Of a DNA stretch of 64,000 nucleotides, positions 33,755-44,440 are shown one piece after another. The DNA is taken from assembly GCA_031769625.1 (NCBI GenBank), contig JAUIMM010000688.1:67001-131000 (forward strand). Reading direction: 5' to 3'. Position 1 is the stretch's first letter. Each line of letters opens with the position of its first letter. Source of the DNA: Taudactylus pleione (taxonomy: Eukaryota > Chordata > Amphibia > Anura > Myobatrachidae). Both the position numbers and the translations under genes were made by a program. Under the pieces are notes generated by a model. That model did not search any database. It saw only the letters and a program-made list of their open reading frames with translations, and was not told the DNA's origin.

Positions 33755-33975
33755 TGTGAGTAGGTTTACGGTTAGACTGCTGCATGATTTTTCTGTGTTG
33801 TGCTTCACTACGCTATTTGCTACAGAGACTCTCAACCGCTTTGTTATTGCAATTGTACTTACCTGCACTGTGCCAACGTAGAGACAGCTGCTTGATTTTT
33901 CTGTGCTTTGCTTCACTACGCTATTTGCTACATAGACTCTAAGCCACTTTATTAATGCAACTGCACATACATTTT
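33755..33975 (+). repeat. About 115-bp tandem duplication
   Basis: 'tgcttcactacgctatttgc' occurs near 33801 and 33910, with flanking 'tgatttttctgtg' and 'tagactctaa / gagactctca' also shared. Two units only. Confidence 0.85.
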
Positions 33976-34148
33976 TCAGAACTGTTTCCACACGGAGACT
34001 GCAATATAATTCCTCGTCACTATATTGTTCCTCCCTCAGCTTGTCACACCAGACTTTTCCTGGCTTTAGATTGTAGTAGCATCACATATGATTGGTTTGT
34101 TTGTTTCTTGCCAGCTGGGGTTGCACATGTTTGCTTGAAAGAGGCTTA

Positions 34149-34336
34149 GGGGTCTATTTACTAAGCAGTGTTAGGCGACAGAGTGAAAAGTGATAAGGTG
34201 CCAGCCAATCCGCTCCTAACTGCCATCTCACAGGCTGTGTTTGAAAAATGACAGTTGGGAACTGATTGGCTGGCACCTAATCACTTTCTTATCACTTTTC
34301 ACTCTGTCTCCTAACACTGCTTAGTAACTAGATCCC
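34149..34336. mobile_element. Hairpin MITE, family A, copy 2
   Basis: Ends ggggtctatttactaagc and cttagtaactagatccc; flanked by TTA on both sides (34146-34148 and 34337-34339), a 3-bp duplication of PIF/Harbinger type. Folds over most of its length. Confidence 0.88.
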
Positions 34337-34479
34337 TTAACCTGTAAATGATTTCTTGACTTCTATTGTAACTAACTGATATCGTTTGAAATTTCTGTTG
34401 CAAATCCTTAATACAGTTGAAATTGTGACAGTTGCCTACAGTTTGAGAGTCAGATAAGTGTAAGAATTTAGATTCTAAA

Positions 34480-34829
34480 GGTGGTTACACACCTGACAGA
34501 TATATCTGCAGATGATGGTTGTTCATACACACTGAACGGCCATCAGCTGCTTGTGCCCTCGGGTCCCGGCGGCCAGTGGGTGTGTCGGGGGCGTGTCCAG
34601 CCCACCTCCTTGCGGCTGCCGCTGTGTATGGGCGGTCGTACACACCTGCCGATGGACAGATATGTCTACAGACATATCTGTCCATCGGCTGTGCAGCACA
34701 GCCAATGCGATGTCGGTGAATGACGACGTTCACCGATATATCGCGGGTACACACTGGCCGAGGTGCAGCAGATATATTGGCCAATCAATTGATCGGCCAA
34801 TGTATCTGTCAGTGTGTACCCTGCGTAAC
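34480..34829. mobile_element. 'tacacac' MITE, family D, full copy
   Basis: Left 'ggttacacacctgacagata' pairs with right 'atctgtcagtgtgtacc'. Several internal palindromes, including 'gatggacagatatgtctaca' with its complement and 'ttggccaatcaattgatcgg'. Directly followed by the truncated end of the LINE. Confidence 0.75.
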
Positions 34830-36795
34830 CAGTCCCCCAGCTCTCCACCTCTTTTCCCAGATCACCCCTCCCCATCAACTTTACCAACTCTAACATCCTT
34901 CTCCTCTGTATCTGGGGAGGAAGTCATGGCCCTCATCCGGTCCTCCCCCCTTCCACCTTGATCCTATCCCCTCCCGCCTCCTCCGCTTCCTCTCTCTCTC
35001 TGCTCCCATCTTGCCCACCTCAACCTCTCCCTCTCATCAGGCACTGTTTCTTCTGCATTCAAGCATGCCCTTGTCTCCCCCATTCTTAAAAAATCTACCC
35101 TTGATCCTAACATTCTTTCTAACTACCGACCCATCTCTTTCCTCCCCTTTGCCTCCAAACTCCTTGAGCAGATTGTCTACAACCGCCTTACCACTTTTCT
35201 TTCCTCCCACTCCCTCCTTGACCCTTTTCAGTCTGGCTTTCGTTCTCTCCAATCCACTGAAACTGCCCTCACGAAAGTCAGCAATGACCTCCTTGCTGCC
35301 AAATCCCAAGGCCACTACTTTCTTCTCATTCTCCTTGATCACTCTGCTGCTTTTGACACTGTGGACCACCCTCTCCTGCTGCATATCCTTCACTCTACAT
35401 GAAACTGCCCTCTCCTGGCTGTCGTCCTACCTCTCTGACCGATCTTTCTCAGTTTCCTTTCTTGACTCCTCTTCCCCCCCACAGCCTCTTACAGTAGGTG
35501 TTCCCCAAGGTTCTGTTCTTTGTCCTCTTCTATTCTCCCTCTATACTTCCTCTCTAGGTGAACTCATCAGCTCTTTTGACCTCCATTATCATCTCTATGC
35601 TGATGATACTCAAATCTACCTTTTCTCCCCTGATCTCTCCCCCTCTTTTCTGACTCGTATCTCCAACTGTCTCTCTGCTATCTCTTCCTGTATGTCCCAG
35701 CGATTTCTTAAACTTAATATGTCTAAGACAGAGCTGATCGTCTTCCCACCCTCCCACATAACCTCACTTCCCACTATTTCTTTATCAATTGATGGAATAA
35801 CTATCTCATCTAGTCCCAAGGTGCGCTGTCTTGGAGTTATCCTGGACTCATCCCTCTCCCTCAAACCACATATCCAGAACCTTTCACAGTCCTGTCGTTT
35901 CCATCTCAAAAATATTTCTAAGATCAGACCCTATCTCACCCAGGATGCTACTAAAACACTCATACACTCACTAGTCATCTCCAGATTGGACTACTGTAAC
36001 TTCCTCCTATCTGGCCACCTCAAATCCCATGTCTCTCCTTTCCAATCTATCCTTAATGCTGCTGCATGGCTTATCTTCCTCTCCAAACGCTCTACATCTG
36101 CCTCCCCTCTCCTACAAGCCCTCCACTTGCTCCCCTTCCCTTTTAGAACCCAATTTAAGGTTCTCATGCTCGCTCACAAAGCCCTCACCCAATCCTCTCC
36201 CATATACATCTCTGATCTCATATCCCTTCACTCTCCTCTCCGCTCTCTTCGTTCAACTAATGCACGCCGCCTTTCATGCCAGCTGATTACTTCCTCCCAC
36301 TCCCGCCTCCAAGATTTTGCCCGAGCTGCTCTCCACCTCTGGAACTCTCTCGCACTCCCCATCAGACTCTCCACCTCTTTGCAATCCTTCAAACGGGCTC
36401 TCAAGACCCACTACTTCATCAAAGCCTTCCAGCTATCATTCTATCTCCCTGCTACATGCTCCTTCCTCCCCATCTACCCCATCTGTGTCAAACCAGTTTG
36501 TCTTCCCCCACCTTTTTAGAATGTAAGCTCTCACGAGCAGGGCCAGCTACCCTCTTGTGCTTCTCCTTACTTTAGTGTCATTTACTTCTTACTCACCACT
36601 AGGGCACCTAACACTTGGTTGCTTATGCTCTGTTGCTTATCTGGGTGTTATGGTCACTAATGTAGCAATATTTATTATCCATGTCCTGTAGTGTATTGTT
36701 CTGTAAGTCACTTCTCTACAATTTGTTTATCTACTTTGTAAGGCGCTGCGGAACACTTGTGGCGCCATATAAATAAATGATAATAATAATAATTG
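34830..36795 (+). mobile_element. L2/CR1-like LINE, 5'-truncated
   Basis: Encodes the reverse transcriptase and C-terminal part of a non-LTR retrotransposon ORF2 and ends in a typical L2-like 3' tail: 'gaatgtaagctctcacgagc', 'gtaaggcgctgcggaacac', 'gcgccatataaataaatg' and then (TAA)n. The endonuclease domain is absent, as usual for 5'-truncated copies. A related, split copy is at 62138-64000. Confidence 0.93.
34990..36519 (+). pseudogene. LINE ORF2 reverse transcriptase, one frameshift
   Basis: In the first frame (to about 35398) the protein shows [46 protein letters not shown] and the first catalytic block [18 protein letters not shown] small deletion near 35398 shifts the frame. The second frame (to the stop at 36519) gives [16 protein letters not shown], the catalytic [11 protein letters not shown] (TAT at 35596), [29 protein letters not shown] and a C-terminal ...[17 protein letters not shown]. 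All RT motifs are present, so only this frameshift and the missing N-terminus disable it. Confidence 0.92.
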
Positions 36796-36806
36796 TATGT
36801 GACTTT

Positions 36807-36983
36807 GGGGTCTATTTACTAAGAAGTGTTAGGAGACAGAGTGAAAAGTGATAAGTTGCCAGACAATCAGCTCCTAACTGCCATCTCACAGGCTGTGTTT
36901 GAAAAATGACAGTTGGGAGTGGATTGGCTGGCACCTTATCACTTTTCACTCTGTCGCCTAACACTGCTTAGTAAATAGACCCC
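36807..36983. mobile_element. Hairpin MITE, family A, copy 3
   Basis: Ends ggggtctatttactaaga and gcttagtaaatagacccc. It lies 12 bp after the LINE tail. No matching trinucleotide flank is seen. Confidence 0.88.
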
Positions 36984-37387
36984 ATAACTTGGTTACAATA
37001 AAATTGCATTGTACCCTCCTCTTTGTGTCTGTTAAAAGGGGAAACACATTGCTTGCCATTCTGATTAAATTTGAACCTGGGCCCTGGTAAAATGGGACAT
37101 TACACAAGCTTGGGCACAGAGAGAACACCTACTCTGTCAATTAGAGACAATGGCAACATGACCAGCTGAGTGTACAGGGACAGTGAATACACTCCATCAC
37201 CCCTACTTCACGCTGCATGGGGCCGCCTCACAGCCGGATAATGATGACATTACAGCGCATCACCCATGTATCTGCTCTATCTGGAGCTGTAAGTGCCTCA
37301 TTATGTCTCTGTATATAGCTACGCACAGACTTACCGAACACTCCCAGTCACGGATTCTGCTTCCTCACGCTCGGAAAATGTTTTTTG
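36984..37387. other. Unassigned sequence
   Basis: No gene recognised. Precedes a CpG-containing tandem repeat that could be promoter-like. Confidence 0.35.
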
Positions 37388-37475
37388 ACACACCACCGAC
37401 TTCCGGGCTGTGCGTTCCACCTGCTTTCCGGGTTGTGCGTTCCACCTGCCTTCCGGGCTGTGCGTTCCACCTGAC
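37388..37475 (+). promoter_or_regulatory. Three 26-bp tandem repeats with ETS-like sites
   Basis: 'cttccgggctgtgcgttcca' occurs three times in a row with single-base changes. Each unit contains CTTCCGG, the complement of the CCGGAAG ETS-factor core. Surrounding DNA to about 37620 is CpG-richer than average. The promoter role is inference; no transcript start can be shown. Confidence 0.4.
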
Positions 37476-37994
37476 TTCTCCGCTGCAATGCTGCCCTTGC
37501 AACAAGTGTACGTCAGGGTACAGAAACGGAAGGGGATATATCTACTCTCACAAGGGTACGGATCCTGGTTCCACTCCATACGGCGACATCCTGCGACTCC
37601 GAGTGACATCAATCTACGGAAGGGGATCTATCATCTAGCTGTAACCGTGACTCTTCTGCCTATCACCGCTGCGGCGGTAGCGCTGTATCTGACAGCGGGT
37701 AATTTATATTTATCATAACACGGGAGAAGCAGACCCTGGTGTCCTAATGTTATTGTTATACAAGGGAGCAGTCTTTTGTTCCCTGTTATTATTAGTGGTG
37801 CAAACATTTGTGTCTTGTTATTATAATACAGGTGGGACAGACACTTGTTTTTAGGATATAAGGAATCAGCTCCTGGTGTCATGTTGTTATAATACTGATG
37901 TAGCAGGCTGTGGTGTATTGTTATTATACAGGTAGCACATGTTTATTATAGCAGTTGCTTCTTCAAACATATTTAATATATTGTACTATCACTT
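37476..37994. other. Unassigned sequence
   Basis: No gene recognised. 37730-37940 has loosely repeated 'ctggtgt...gttgttataata' strings, perhaps an eroded minisatellite. Confidence 0.35.
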
Positions 37995-38815
37995 GTTCCC
38001 CTCTCACCATATCTGTATCCATTCTGCCCCCCTGTGTACTCTCCCATCCCTGTGCCCCCTGTTCCCCTCTCCCCATGTCTGTACCCTTCTGCTCTCCTGT
38101 GTACTCTTCCGTTCCACCCATGTGCCCACAGTTACCCTCACCCCATGTCTGTACGGGATCGGAATACCGGCACCAGTGAAGAGCCCGACAACTCTAAAGG
38201 TAAGTTTTAACTAACCTAACCCCTCCCCCCCCCTAACCCTCCTTTAGGGGTACGTAACCTCCCCTTCCCAGCAACCTAAACCTAAGTCTCCTTGGGGGGG
38301 GTGCCTAACCCTAAACCCCCCTTGGGGGTGCCTAACCTGCCCCTTCCCCTAGCCTAAACCTAACCCACCCGAGGGGGTGCCTAGCCCTAAACCCGCCCGG
38401 GAGCGTCGGAATTTCAACGCCTGTCATTAGTACCTTGCTGGGATTTGACAGTCGGGAAGCCGGCTGTCGGCATTGCGACCATCGGCTTCCTAACTGCATC
38501 CCGTTTGTACGCCTTCTGCTCTCCTGTGTACTCTGCCCTCCCACCCCTGTGCCATCTGTACCCCTTCTGCCCTCCTCTGTACTCTCCCCTGTGACCCCTG
38601 TTCCCTCTCCCTGTGTCTGTACCCCTTCTGCTGTCCTGTATACTCTCCACTCCCACCCCGGTGCCCCTTGTTCCCTCACCCCATGCCTATACCCCTTCTG
38701 CTCTCCTGTATACTCTCCACTCCTACCCCTTCTGCACTCCTGTGTACTCTCTCCTCCCTCTCCCCATGTCTGTACCCCTTCCTCCTTCCTGGTGTATGTA
38801 CTCTTTAGCACCCTA
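37995..38815 (+). repeat. C/T-rich minisatellite, period about 75-80 bp
   Basis: Repeated strings 'ccttctgctctcctgtgtac' and 'ccccatgtctgtac' run on both sides of an inserted G-rich hAT-like element (38155-38502). Units vary in length. The open frames (SPHVCT, PSALLYTLHS) are compositional artefacts. Confidence 0.85.
38155..38502 (-). mobile_element. G-rich hAT-like element, copy 2 (inverted)
   Basis: Flanked by GTCTGTAC (38147-38154) and GTTTGTAC (38503-38510), an 8-bp duplication with one mismatch. Its plus strand starts gggatcggaataccgg and ends with 'gaagccggctgtcggcattg ... taactgcatccc', inverse to copies at 3703 and 45456. It interrupts the C/T-rich minisatellite exactly. Confidence 0.85.
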
Positions 38816-41481
38816 CACCTAGAGTGAGCAGTGCACTACGTATATGGTATACTGATCAGCACCTTACACCTAGAGTGAGTACTACTTATATGGTATACTG
38901 ATCAGCAACCTACACCTAGAGCGAGCACTATGTATGTGGTATACTGATCAGCGCCCTATACCAAGATTGAGCAGTGCACTACGTATATGATATACTGATC
39001 AGCACCCTACACCTAGAGCGATTACTACGTATGTGGTATACTGATCAGCACCCTACACCTAGAGTGAGCACTACGTATATGGTATACTGATCAGCACCCT
39101 ACACCTAGAGTGAGCACTACGTATGTGGTGTATGCACTGATCAGCACCCTACACCTAGAGTGAGCACTACGTTTGTGGTATACTGATCAGCACCCTACGC
39201 CTAGAGTGAGCACTACGTATGTGGTATACTGATCAGCAGCCTACACCTAGAGTGAGCACTATGTATGTGGTATACTGATCAGCACCCTACACCTAGAGTG
39301 AGCACTACGTATGTGGTGTATGCACTGATCAGCACCCTACACCTAGAGTGAGCACTACGTATGTGGTATACTGATCAGCACCCTACACCTAGAGTGAGCA
39401 CTATGTATGTGGTATACTGATCAGCACCCTACGCCTAGAGTGAGCACTATGTATGTGGTATACTGATCAGCACCCTACACCTAGAGTGAGCACTACGTTT
39501 GTGGTATACTGATCAGCACCCTACGCCTAGAGTGAGCACTACGTATGTGGTATACTGATCAGCAGCCTACACCTAGAGTGAGCACTACGTATGTGGTATA
39601 CTGATCAGCACCCTACACCTAGAGTGAGCACTACGTATGTGGTGTATGCACTGATCAGCACCCTACACCTAGAGTGAGCACTACGTATGTGGTATACTGA
39701 TCAGCACCCTACACCTAGAGTGAGCACTATGTATGTGGTATACTGATCAGCACCCTACGCCTAGAGTGAGCACTATGTATGTGGTATACTGATCAGCACC
39801 CTACACCTAGAGTGAGCACTACGTATATGGTGTACTGATCAGCAGCCTACACCTAGAGTGAGCACTACATATGTGGTATACTGATCAGCACCCTACACCT
39901 AGAGTGAGCACTACGTATATGGTATACTGATCAGCACCCTACACCTAGAGTGAGCACTACTTATGTGGTGTACTGATCAGCAGCCTACACCTAGAGTGAG
40001 CACTACGTATGTGGTATACTGATCAGCACCCTACACCTAGAGTGAGCACTACGTATGTGGTGTATGCACTGATCAGCACCCTACACCTAGAATGAGCACT
40101 ACGTATGTGGTATACTGATCAGCACCCTACACCTAGAGTGAGCACTATGTATGTGGTATACTGATCAGCACCCTACGCCTAGAGTGAGCACTATGTATGT
40201 GGTATACTGATCAGCACCCTACACCTAGAGTGAGCACTACGTTTGTGGTATACTGATCAGCACCCTACGCCTAGAGTGAGCACTACGTATGTGGTATACT
40301 GATCAGCAGCCTACACCTAGAGTGAGCACTACGTATGTGGTATACTGATCAGCACCCTACACCTAGAGTGAGCACTACGTATGTGGTGTATGCACTGATC
40401 AGCACCCTACACCTAGAGTGAGCACTACGTATGTGGTATACTGATCAGCACCCTACACCTAGAGTGAGCACTATGTATGTGGTATACTGATCAGCACCCT
40501 ACGCCTAGAGTGAGCACTATGTATGTGGTATACTGATCAGCACCCTACACCTAGAGTGAGCACTACGTATATGGTGTACTGATCAGCAGCCTACACCTAG
40601 AGTGAGCACTACATATGTGGTATACTGATCAGCACCCTACACCTAGAGTGAGCACTACTTATGTGGTGTACTGATCAGCACCCTACACCTACAGTGAGCA
40701 CTACGTATGTGGTATACTGATCAGCACCCTACACCTAGAGTGAGCACTACGTATGTGGTGTATGCACTGATCAGCACCCTACACCTAGAGTGAGCACTAC
40801 GTATGTGGTATACTGATCAGCACCCTACACCTAGAGTGAGCACCATGTATGTGGTATACTGATCAGCACCCTACACCTAGAGTGAGCACTACGTATGTGG
40901 TGTACTGATCAGCACCCTACGCCTAGAGTGAGCACTACGTATGTGGTGTACTGATCAGCACCCTACGCCTAGAGTGAGCACTATGTATGTGGTATACTGA
41001 TCAGCACCCTACACCTAGAGTGAGCACTACGTATGTGGTATACTGATCAGCACCCTACGCCTAGAGTGAGCACTAATTATATGGTATACTGATCAGCACC
41101 CTACACCTAGAGTGAGCACTACATATGTGGTGTACTGATCAGCACCCTACGCCTAGAGTGAGCACTATGTATGTGGTATACTGATCAGCACCCTACACCT
41201 AGAGTGAGCACTACGTATATGGTGTACTGATCAGCAGCCTACACCTAGAGTGAGCACTACGTATGTGGTATACTGATCAGCACCCTACACCTAGAGTGAG
41301 CACTATGTATGTGGTATACTGATCAGCACCCTACGCCTAGAGTGAGCACTATGTATGTGGTATACTGATCAGCACCCTACACCTAGAGTGAGCACTATGT
41401 ATGTGGTATACTGATGAGCTCCCTACACTTAGAGTGAGCACTATGTATGTGGTGTATGCACTGATCAGCACCCTACACCTA
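38816..41481 (+). repeat. 46-bp satellite array, about 57 units
   Basis: Unit: 'ctgatcagcaccctacacct' + 'agagtgagcactacgtatgt' + 'ggtata'. A 50-bp variant with 'ggtgtatgca' recurs about every seven units (for example 39316 to 39642 and 40062 to 40388, both 326 bp), so there is higher-order structure. No coding. The same unit, inverted, is at 22720-22987. Confidence 0.96.
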
Positions 41482-41676
41482 GGGGTAAATTTACTAAAGT
41501 GAGAGTTTTTAGAAGTGAGTTTTAGAAGAGATGTTGCCCATAGCAACAATTCAGATTCTAGCTATTATCTTCTAGAAGGTGCTAGTTAAATGTCAAGTAG
41601 ATTCTGATTGATTGTTATGGGCAACATCTCTTCTAAAACTCACTTCTAAAAACTCTCACTTTAGTAAATTTACCCC
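41482..41676. mobile_element. Hairpin MITE, family B, copy 4, within the satellite
   Basis: Ends ggggtaaatttactaaag and ctttagtaaatttacccc, an 18-bp perfect inverted repeat. The satellite unit resumes on its right ('ttagagtgagcactg'), so it splits one unit at the TA of 'cacctagag'. Flanks read CTA and TTA. Confidence 0.9.
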
Positions 41677-41689
41677 TTAGAGTGAGCAC

Positions 41690-42356
41690 TGTATCGAGGA
41701 CCAGGGACTCACTCCTTCAAAATGGGTGGTTCCCTGGGGACACGCTCCGCTGCGGCCACTCTCTAACTCCTTATTAAATGATTGATGTCCCTGGCCCGGC
41801 TGCAGGCAATAAAAAGCAGAGGGAGAGTCGGGCCACTCCTCTCTCGCGCCTTACTAGATCGTGCAGCGTCACTATAGGGACATGCGGCTCCGTGGCCCCG
41901 CGTGACACAGCCCCTGCACCTGGAGTGAAGACCTCCAGTAAGTGTAACACTTAAGCGAGTAGCAGGTGGGGATTTGGTGAGTGGGCAACTGGTGCTGAAA
42001 GCTGGCTCGAGGCAGAGCGGCTGCTGTAGGGCACCGGGACCAGCACCCAGGGCTGACAGTAGTGTCTGCAGCAGGGGTGGGAGAGTTGCTGACAGCTACC
42101 GGGCGGCTGCTCATACTCGCCATCCCGGCAGCATGGAGTGATGGGCTGCCTGTCGTTATAGTGCGTCAGCCATGCGGAGCGTGAGGTGTGCACAGAAGCT
42201 CCCGAGACAGCTCAGCACACCAATGTAGAGGTCACCGCAGCAGGCGCAGTAATGAAAGGCAGACAATCTGATGTCCCTGCTGCCGGGCCCTGGTGAGAAT
42301 ATAGAGTTGTCCCAAAACCGTTTTATATGGGTGTGTATATATATATATCATATATA
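41690..42356 (+). promoter_or_regulatory. GC/CpG-rich region, possible non-coding first exon
   Basis: GC- and CpG-rich compared with its flanks, with an 'aataaaaag' TATA-like string near 41808 and a donor-like 'cctccagtaagtg' at about 41937. It could be a promoter and first exon of the downstream plus-strand zinc-finger locus, 5.3 kb away. Composition and one splice-like site are the only evidence. Confidence 0.3.
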
Positions 42357-43926
42357 CAGTCAGGTGCATAAATATTGGGACATTGACAGGATTTTCAGAT
42401 TTTGGCCTCTATTCACCACCACAATGGCTTTGAAATGAAACAAACAAGAACTGTTTCTATATGTGCCTCCCACTTTTTAAGGAGCCTTAAGTAATGGGAC
42501 AAACGAAACAATCCTAAATCTAACTTTCACTTTTTAATACTTTGTTGCAAATCCTTTGCAGGCAATTACTGCCTGAAGTCTGGAACGCATAGACATCACC
42601 AGACGCTGGGTTTCATCCCTGGTGATGCTCTGCCAGGCCTCTACTGCAAATGTCTTCAGTTCCTGCTTGTTCTTGGGGCATTTTCCCTTCAGTTTTGTCT
42701 TCATCAAGTGAAATGCATGCTCAATCGGATTCAGGTCAGGGGATTGACTTGGCCATTGCATAACATTCCACTTTTTAGCCTTAAAAAACTCTTTGGTTGC
42801 TTTTGCAGTACGCTTCGGGTCATTGTCCATCTGCACTGTGAAGCACCGTCCAATGAGTTCTGAAGCATTTGACTGAATATGAGTATATAATATTGCCCGA
42901 AATACTTCAGAATTCATTCTGCTGCTTTTGTTAGCAGTCACATCATGAATAAATACAAGGGAACTAGTTCCATTGGCAGCCATACATGCCCACACCATGA
43001 CACTACCACCACCATGCTTCACTGATGAGGTGGTATGTTTTGGATCATGAGCAGTTCCTTTCCTTCTCCATACTCTTCTCTTCCCATCACTCTGGTACAA
43101 GTTGATCTTTGTCTCATCTGTCCATAGGATGTTGTTCCAGAACTGTAATGGCTTTTTTAGATGTTGTTTGGCAAACTCTAATCTGGTCTTCCTGTTTTTG
43201 AGGCTCACCAATGGTTTACATCTTGTGGTGAACCCTCTATAGTCACTCTTGTGAAGTCTTCTCTTGATTGTTGACTTTGACACATATACACCTACTTCCT
43301 GGAGAGTGTTTTTGATTTGTCCAACTGTTGTGAAGGGGTGTTTCTTCACCAGGGAAATAATTCTTCTGTCATCCACAACAGTTGTTTTCCGTGGTATTCC
43401 GAGTCTTTTGGTGTTGCTGAGCTCTCCGGTGCGTTCTTTCTTTTTAAGAATGTTCCAAACAGTTGATTTGGCCACACCTAATGTTTTTGCTATCTCTCTG
43501 ATGGGTTTGTTTTGATTTTTCAGCCTAATAATGGTTTGCTTCACTGATAGTGACAGCTCTTTGGATCTCATATTGACAGTCGACAGCAACTGATTCCAAA
43601 TGCAAATGTCACACCTAGAATCAACTCCAGACCTTTTACCTGCTTAATTGATAATGAAATAACGAGGGAATAGCCCACACCTGTCCATGAAATAGCTTTT
43701 GAGTTGATAGTCCCATTACTTTTGGCCCCTTAAAAAGTGGGAGGCACATACAGAAACCGTTGTAATTCCTACACCGTTCACCTGATTTGGATGTAATTAC
43801 CCTCAAATTAAATCTGAAAGTCTGCAGTTAAAGCACATCTTGTTTGTTTCATTTCAAAACCATTGTGGTGGTGAATAGAGGCCAAAATATGAAAATTCTG
43901 TCAATGTCCCAATATTTATGCACCTG

Positions 43927-43930
<4 letters not shown>
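42357..43930 (-). mobile_element. Tc1-like DNA transposon, copy 1, intact transposase
   Basis: 1574 bp, left end cagtcaggtgcataaatatt, right end aatatttatgcacctgactg. TA precedes the left end; the right flank is a (TG)n tract so the second TA has been lost or overwritten. Right inverted repeat is about 230 bp; the left one has lost about 86 bp between 'gaaacaaacaag' and 'ctgtttctatatg', compared with copy 2 at 50819. Shared outer and inner direct-repeat-like motifs (tattgggac, taatgggac) recall the IR/DR arrangement of Tc1 elements. Confidence 0.95.
42534..43589 (-). CDS. Tc1-like transposase, 351 aa, apparently intact
   Basis: Catalyses cut-and-paste movement of its element in the nucleus. 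Residues 8-110 form the paired-like DNA-binding part: first helix-turn-helix around IREIAKTLGVAKSTVWNIL (30-48), a GRPR-like basic hinge around GIPRKTTVV (64-72), and a second helix-turn-helix to about 110. The DDE domain has D158 (ILWTDETKINL), D255 (VQMDNDPKRTAK) and E290 (SPDLNPIEHAF). The 34 residues between D255 and E290 fit DD34E. The glycine-rich box KHGGGSVMVW is at 191-200. Length matches the family's 340-350 aa. No stop or frameshift is visible, so it could still be active, although R260 replaces the histidine usual in NDPKHT. Confidence 0.95.
   Translation of the reverse strand: MLSTVNMRSKELSLSVKQTIIRLKNQNKPIREIAKTLGVAKSTVWNILKKKERTGELSNTKRLGIPRKTTVVDDRRIISLVKKHPFTTVGQIKNTLQEVGVYVSKSTIKRRLHKSDYRGFTTRCKPLVSLKNRKTRLEFAKQHLKKPLQFWNNILWTDETKINLYQSDGKRRVWRRKGTAHDPKHTTSSVKHGGGSVMVWACMAANGTSSLVFIHDVTANKSSRMNSEVFRAILYTHIQSNASELIGRCFTVQMDNDPKRTAKATKEFFKAKKWNVMQWPSQSPDLNPIEHAFHLMKTKLKGKCPKNKQELKTFAVEAWQSITRDETQRLVMSMRSRLQAVIACKGFATKY

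Positions 43931-43972
<42 letters not shown>
43927..43972. repeat. (TG)n microsatellite
   Basis: About 20 TG repeats starting at the last bases of the Tc1 element's right end. Confidence 0.97.
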
Positions 43973-43973
<1 letters not shown>

Positions 43974-44087
43974 ATATATTATGCTATCATGTGTCCCCAC
44001 AAATTCTAATGTAACCCTGCCTGCACCCACCGTACTGCATCCTTGTAGGCTGGCATTGCTGGACTTTTCAGGGAGACTCACACTAAA

Positions 44088-44320
44088 GCTGCGTACACAC
44101 TTGCCAATATATTGTATGATTGAACAATATCATTATCGTTCAGAATATCGGCAAGTGTGTATGCGAAAAACGATCAGCGATGCGCGCTCCCGCTGGTCGT
44201 TTACGATAACCCCAGTCGGCTGTACATGCAGTCCAATCTGGGGATATCGTGAGTGATGCCATGCTGTTGAATGCAGCATGGCCCGCTCCCCCAACGCCGT
44301 GCGTCGCTGATCGGCATCGG
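44088..44320. mobile_element. 'tacacac' MITE, family D, diverged copy
   Basis: 'gctgcgtacacacttgccaa' with its complement 'cggcaagtgtgtatgcgaaa', then 'aatatcattatcgttcagaa'. Right boundary unclear, it runs into a fragment of the G-rich family. Confidence 0.55.
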
Positions 44321-44324
44321 ATGA

Positions 44325-44440
44325 AATACCGATGCCGGAAGTCCGGCACTTGAAGATCCCGACTGAGGTAAGACCTGTAAACCCCCCCGCCCTAACCCTC
44401 CCTTAGGGGTGCCTAACCCTAACCTCATACTAACCACATA
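44325..44440 (-). mobile_element. G-rich hAT-like element, fragment
   Basis: 'gatcccgactgaggtaagac' and 'ccctaaccctcccttagggg' are the reverse of the right end of the copy at 45456-45984. Both ends are missing. Confidence 0.7.

Noticed and set aside
37955..38827. Frames rich in SPHVCT and PSALLYTLHS
   Set aside because: C/T-rich minisatellite translation, interrupted by a transposon.
38816..41481. CRISPR-like look (short regular repeats)
   Set aside because: The repeats are tandem with no unique spacers, in a vertebrate genome; it is a satellite.
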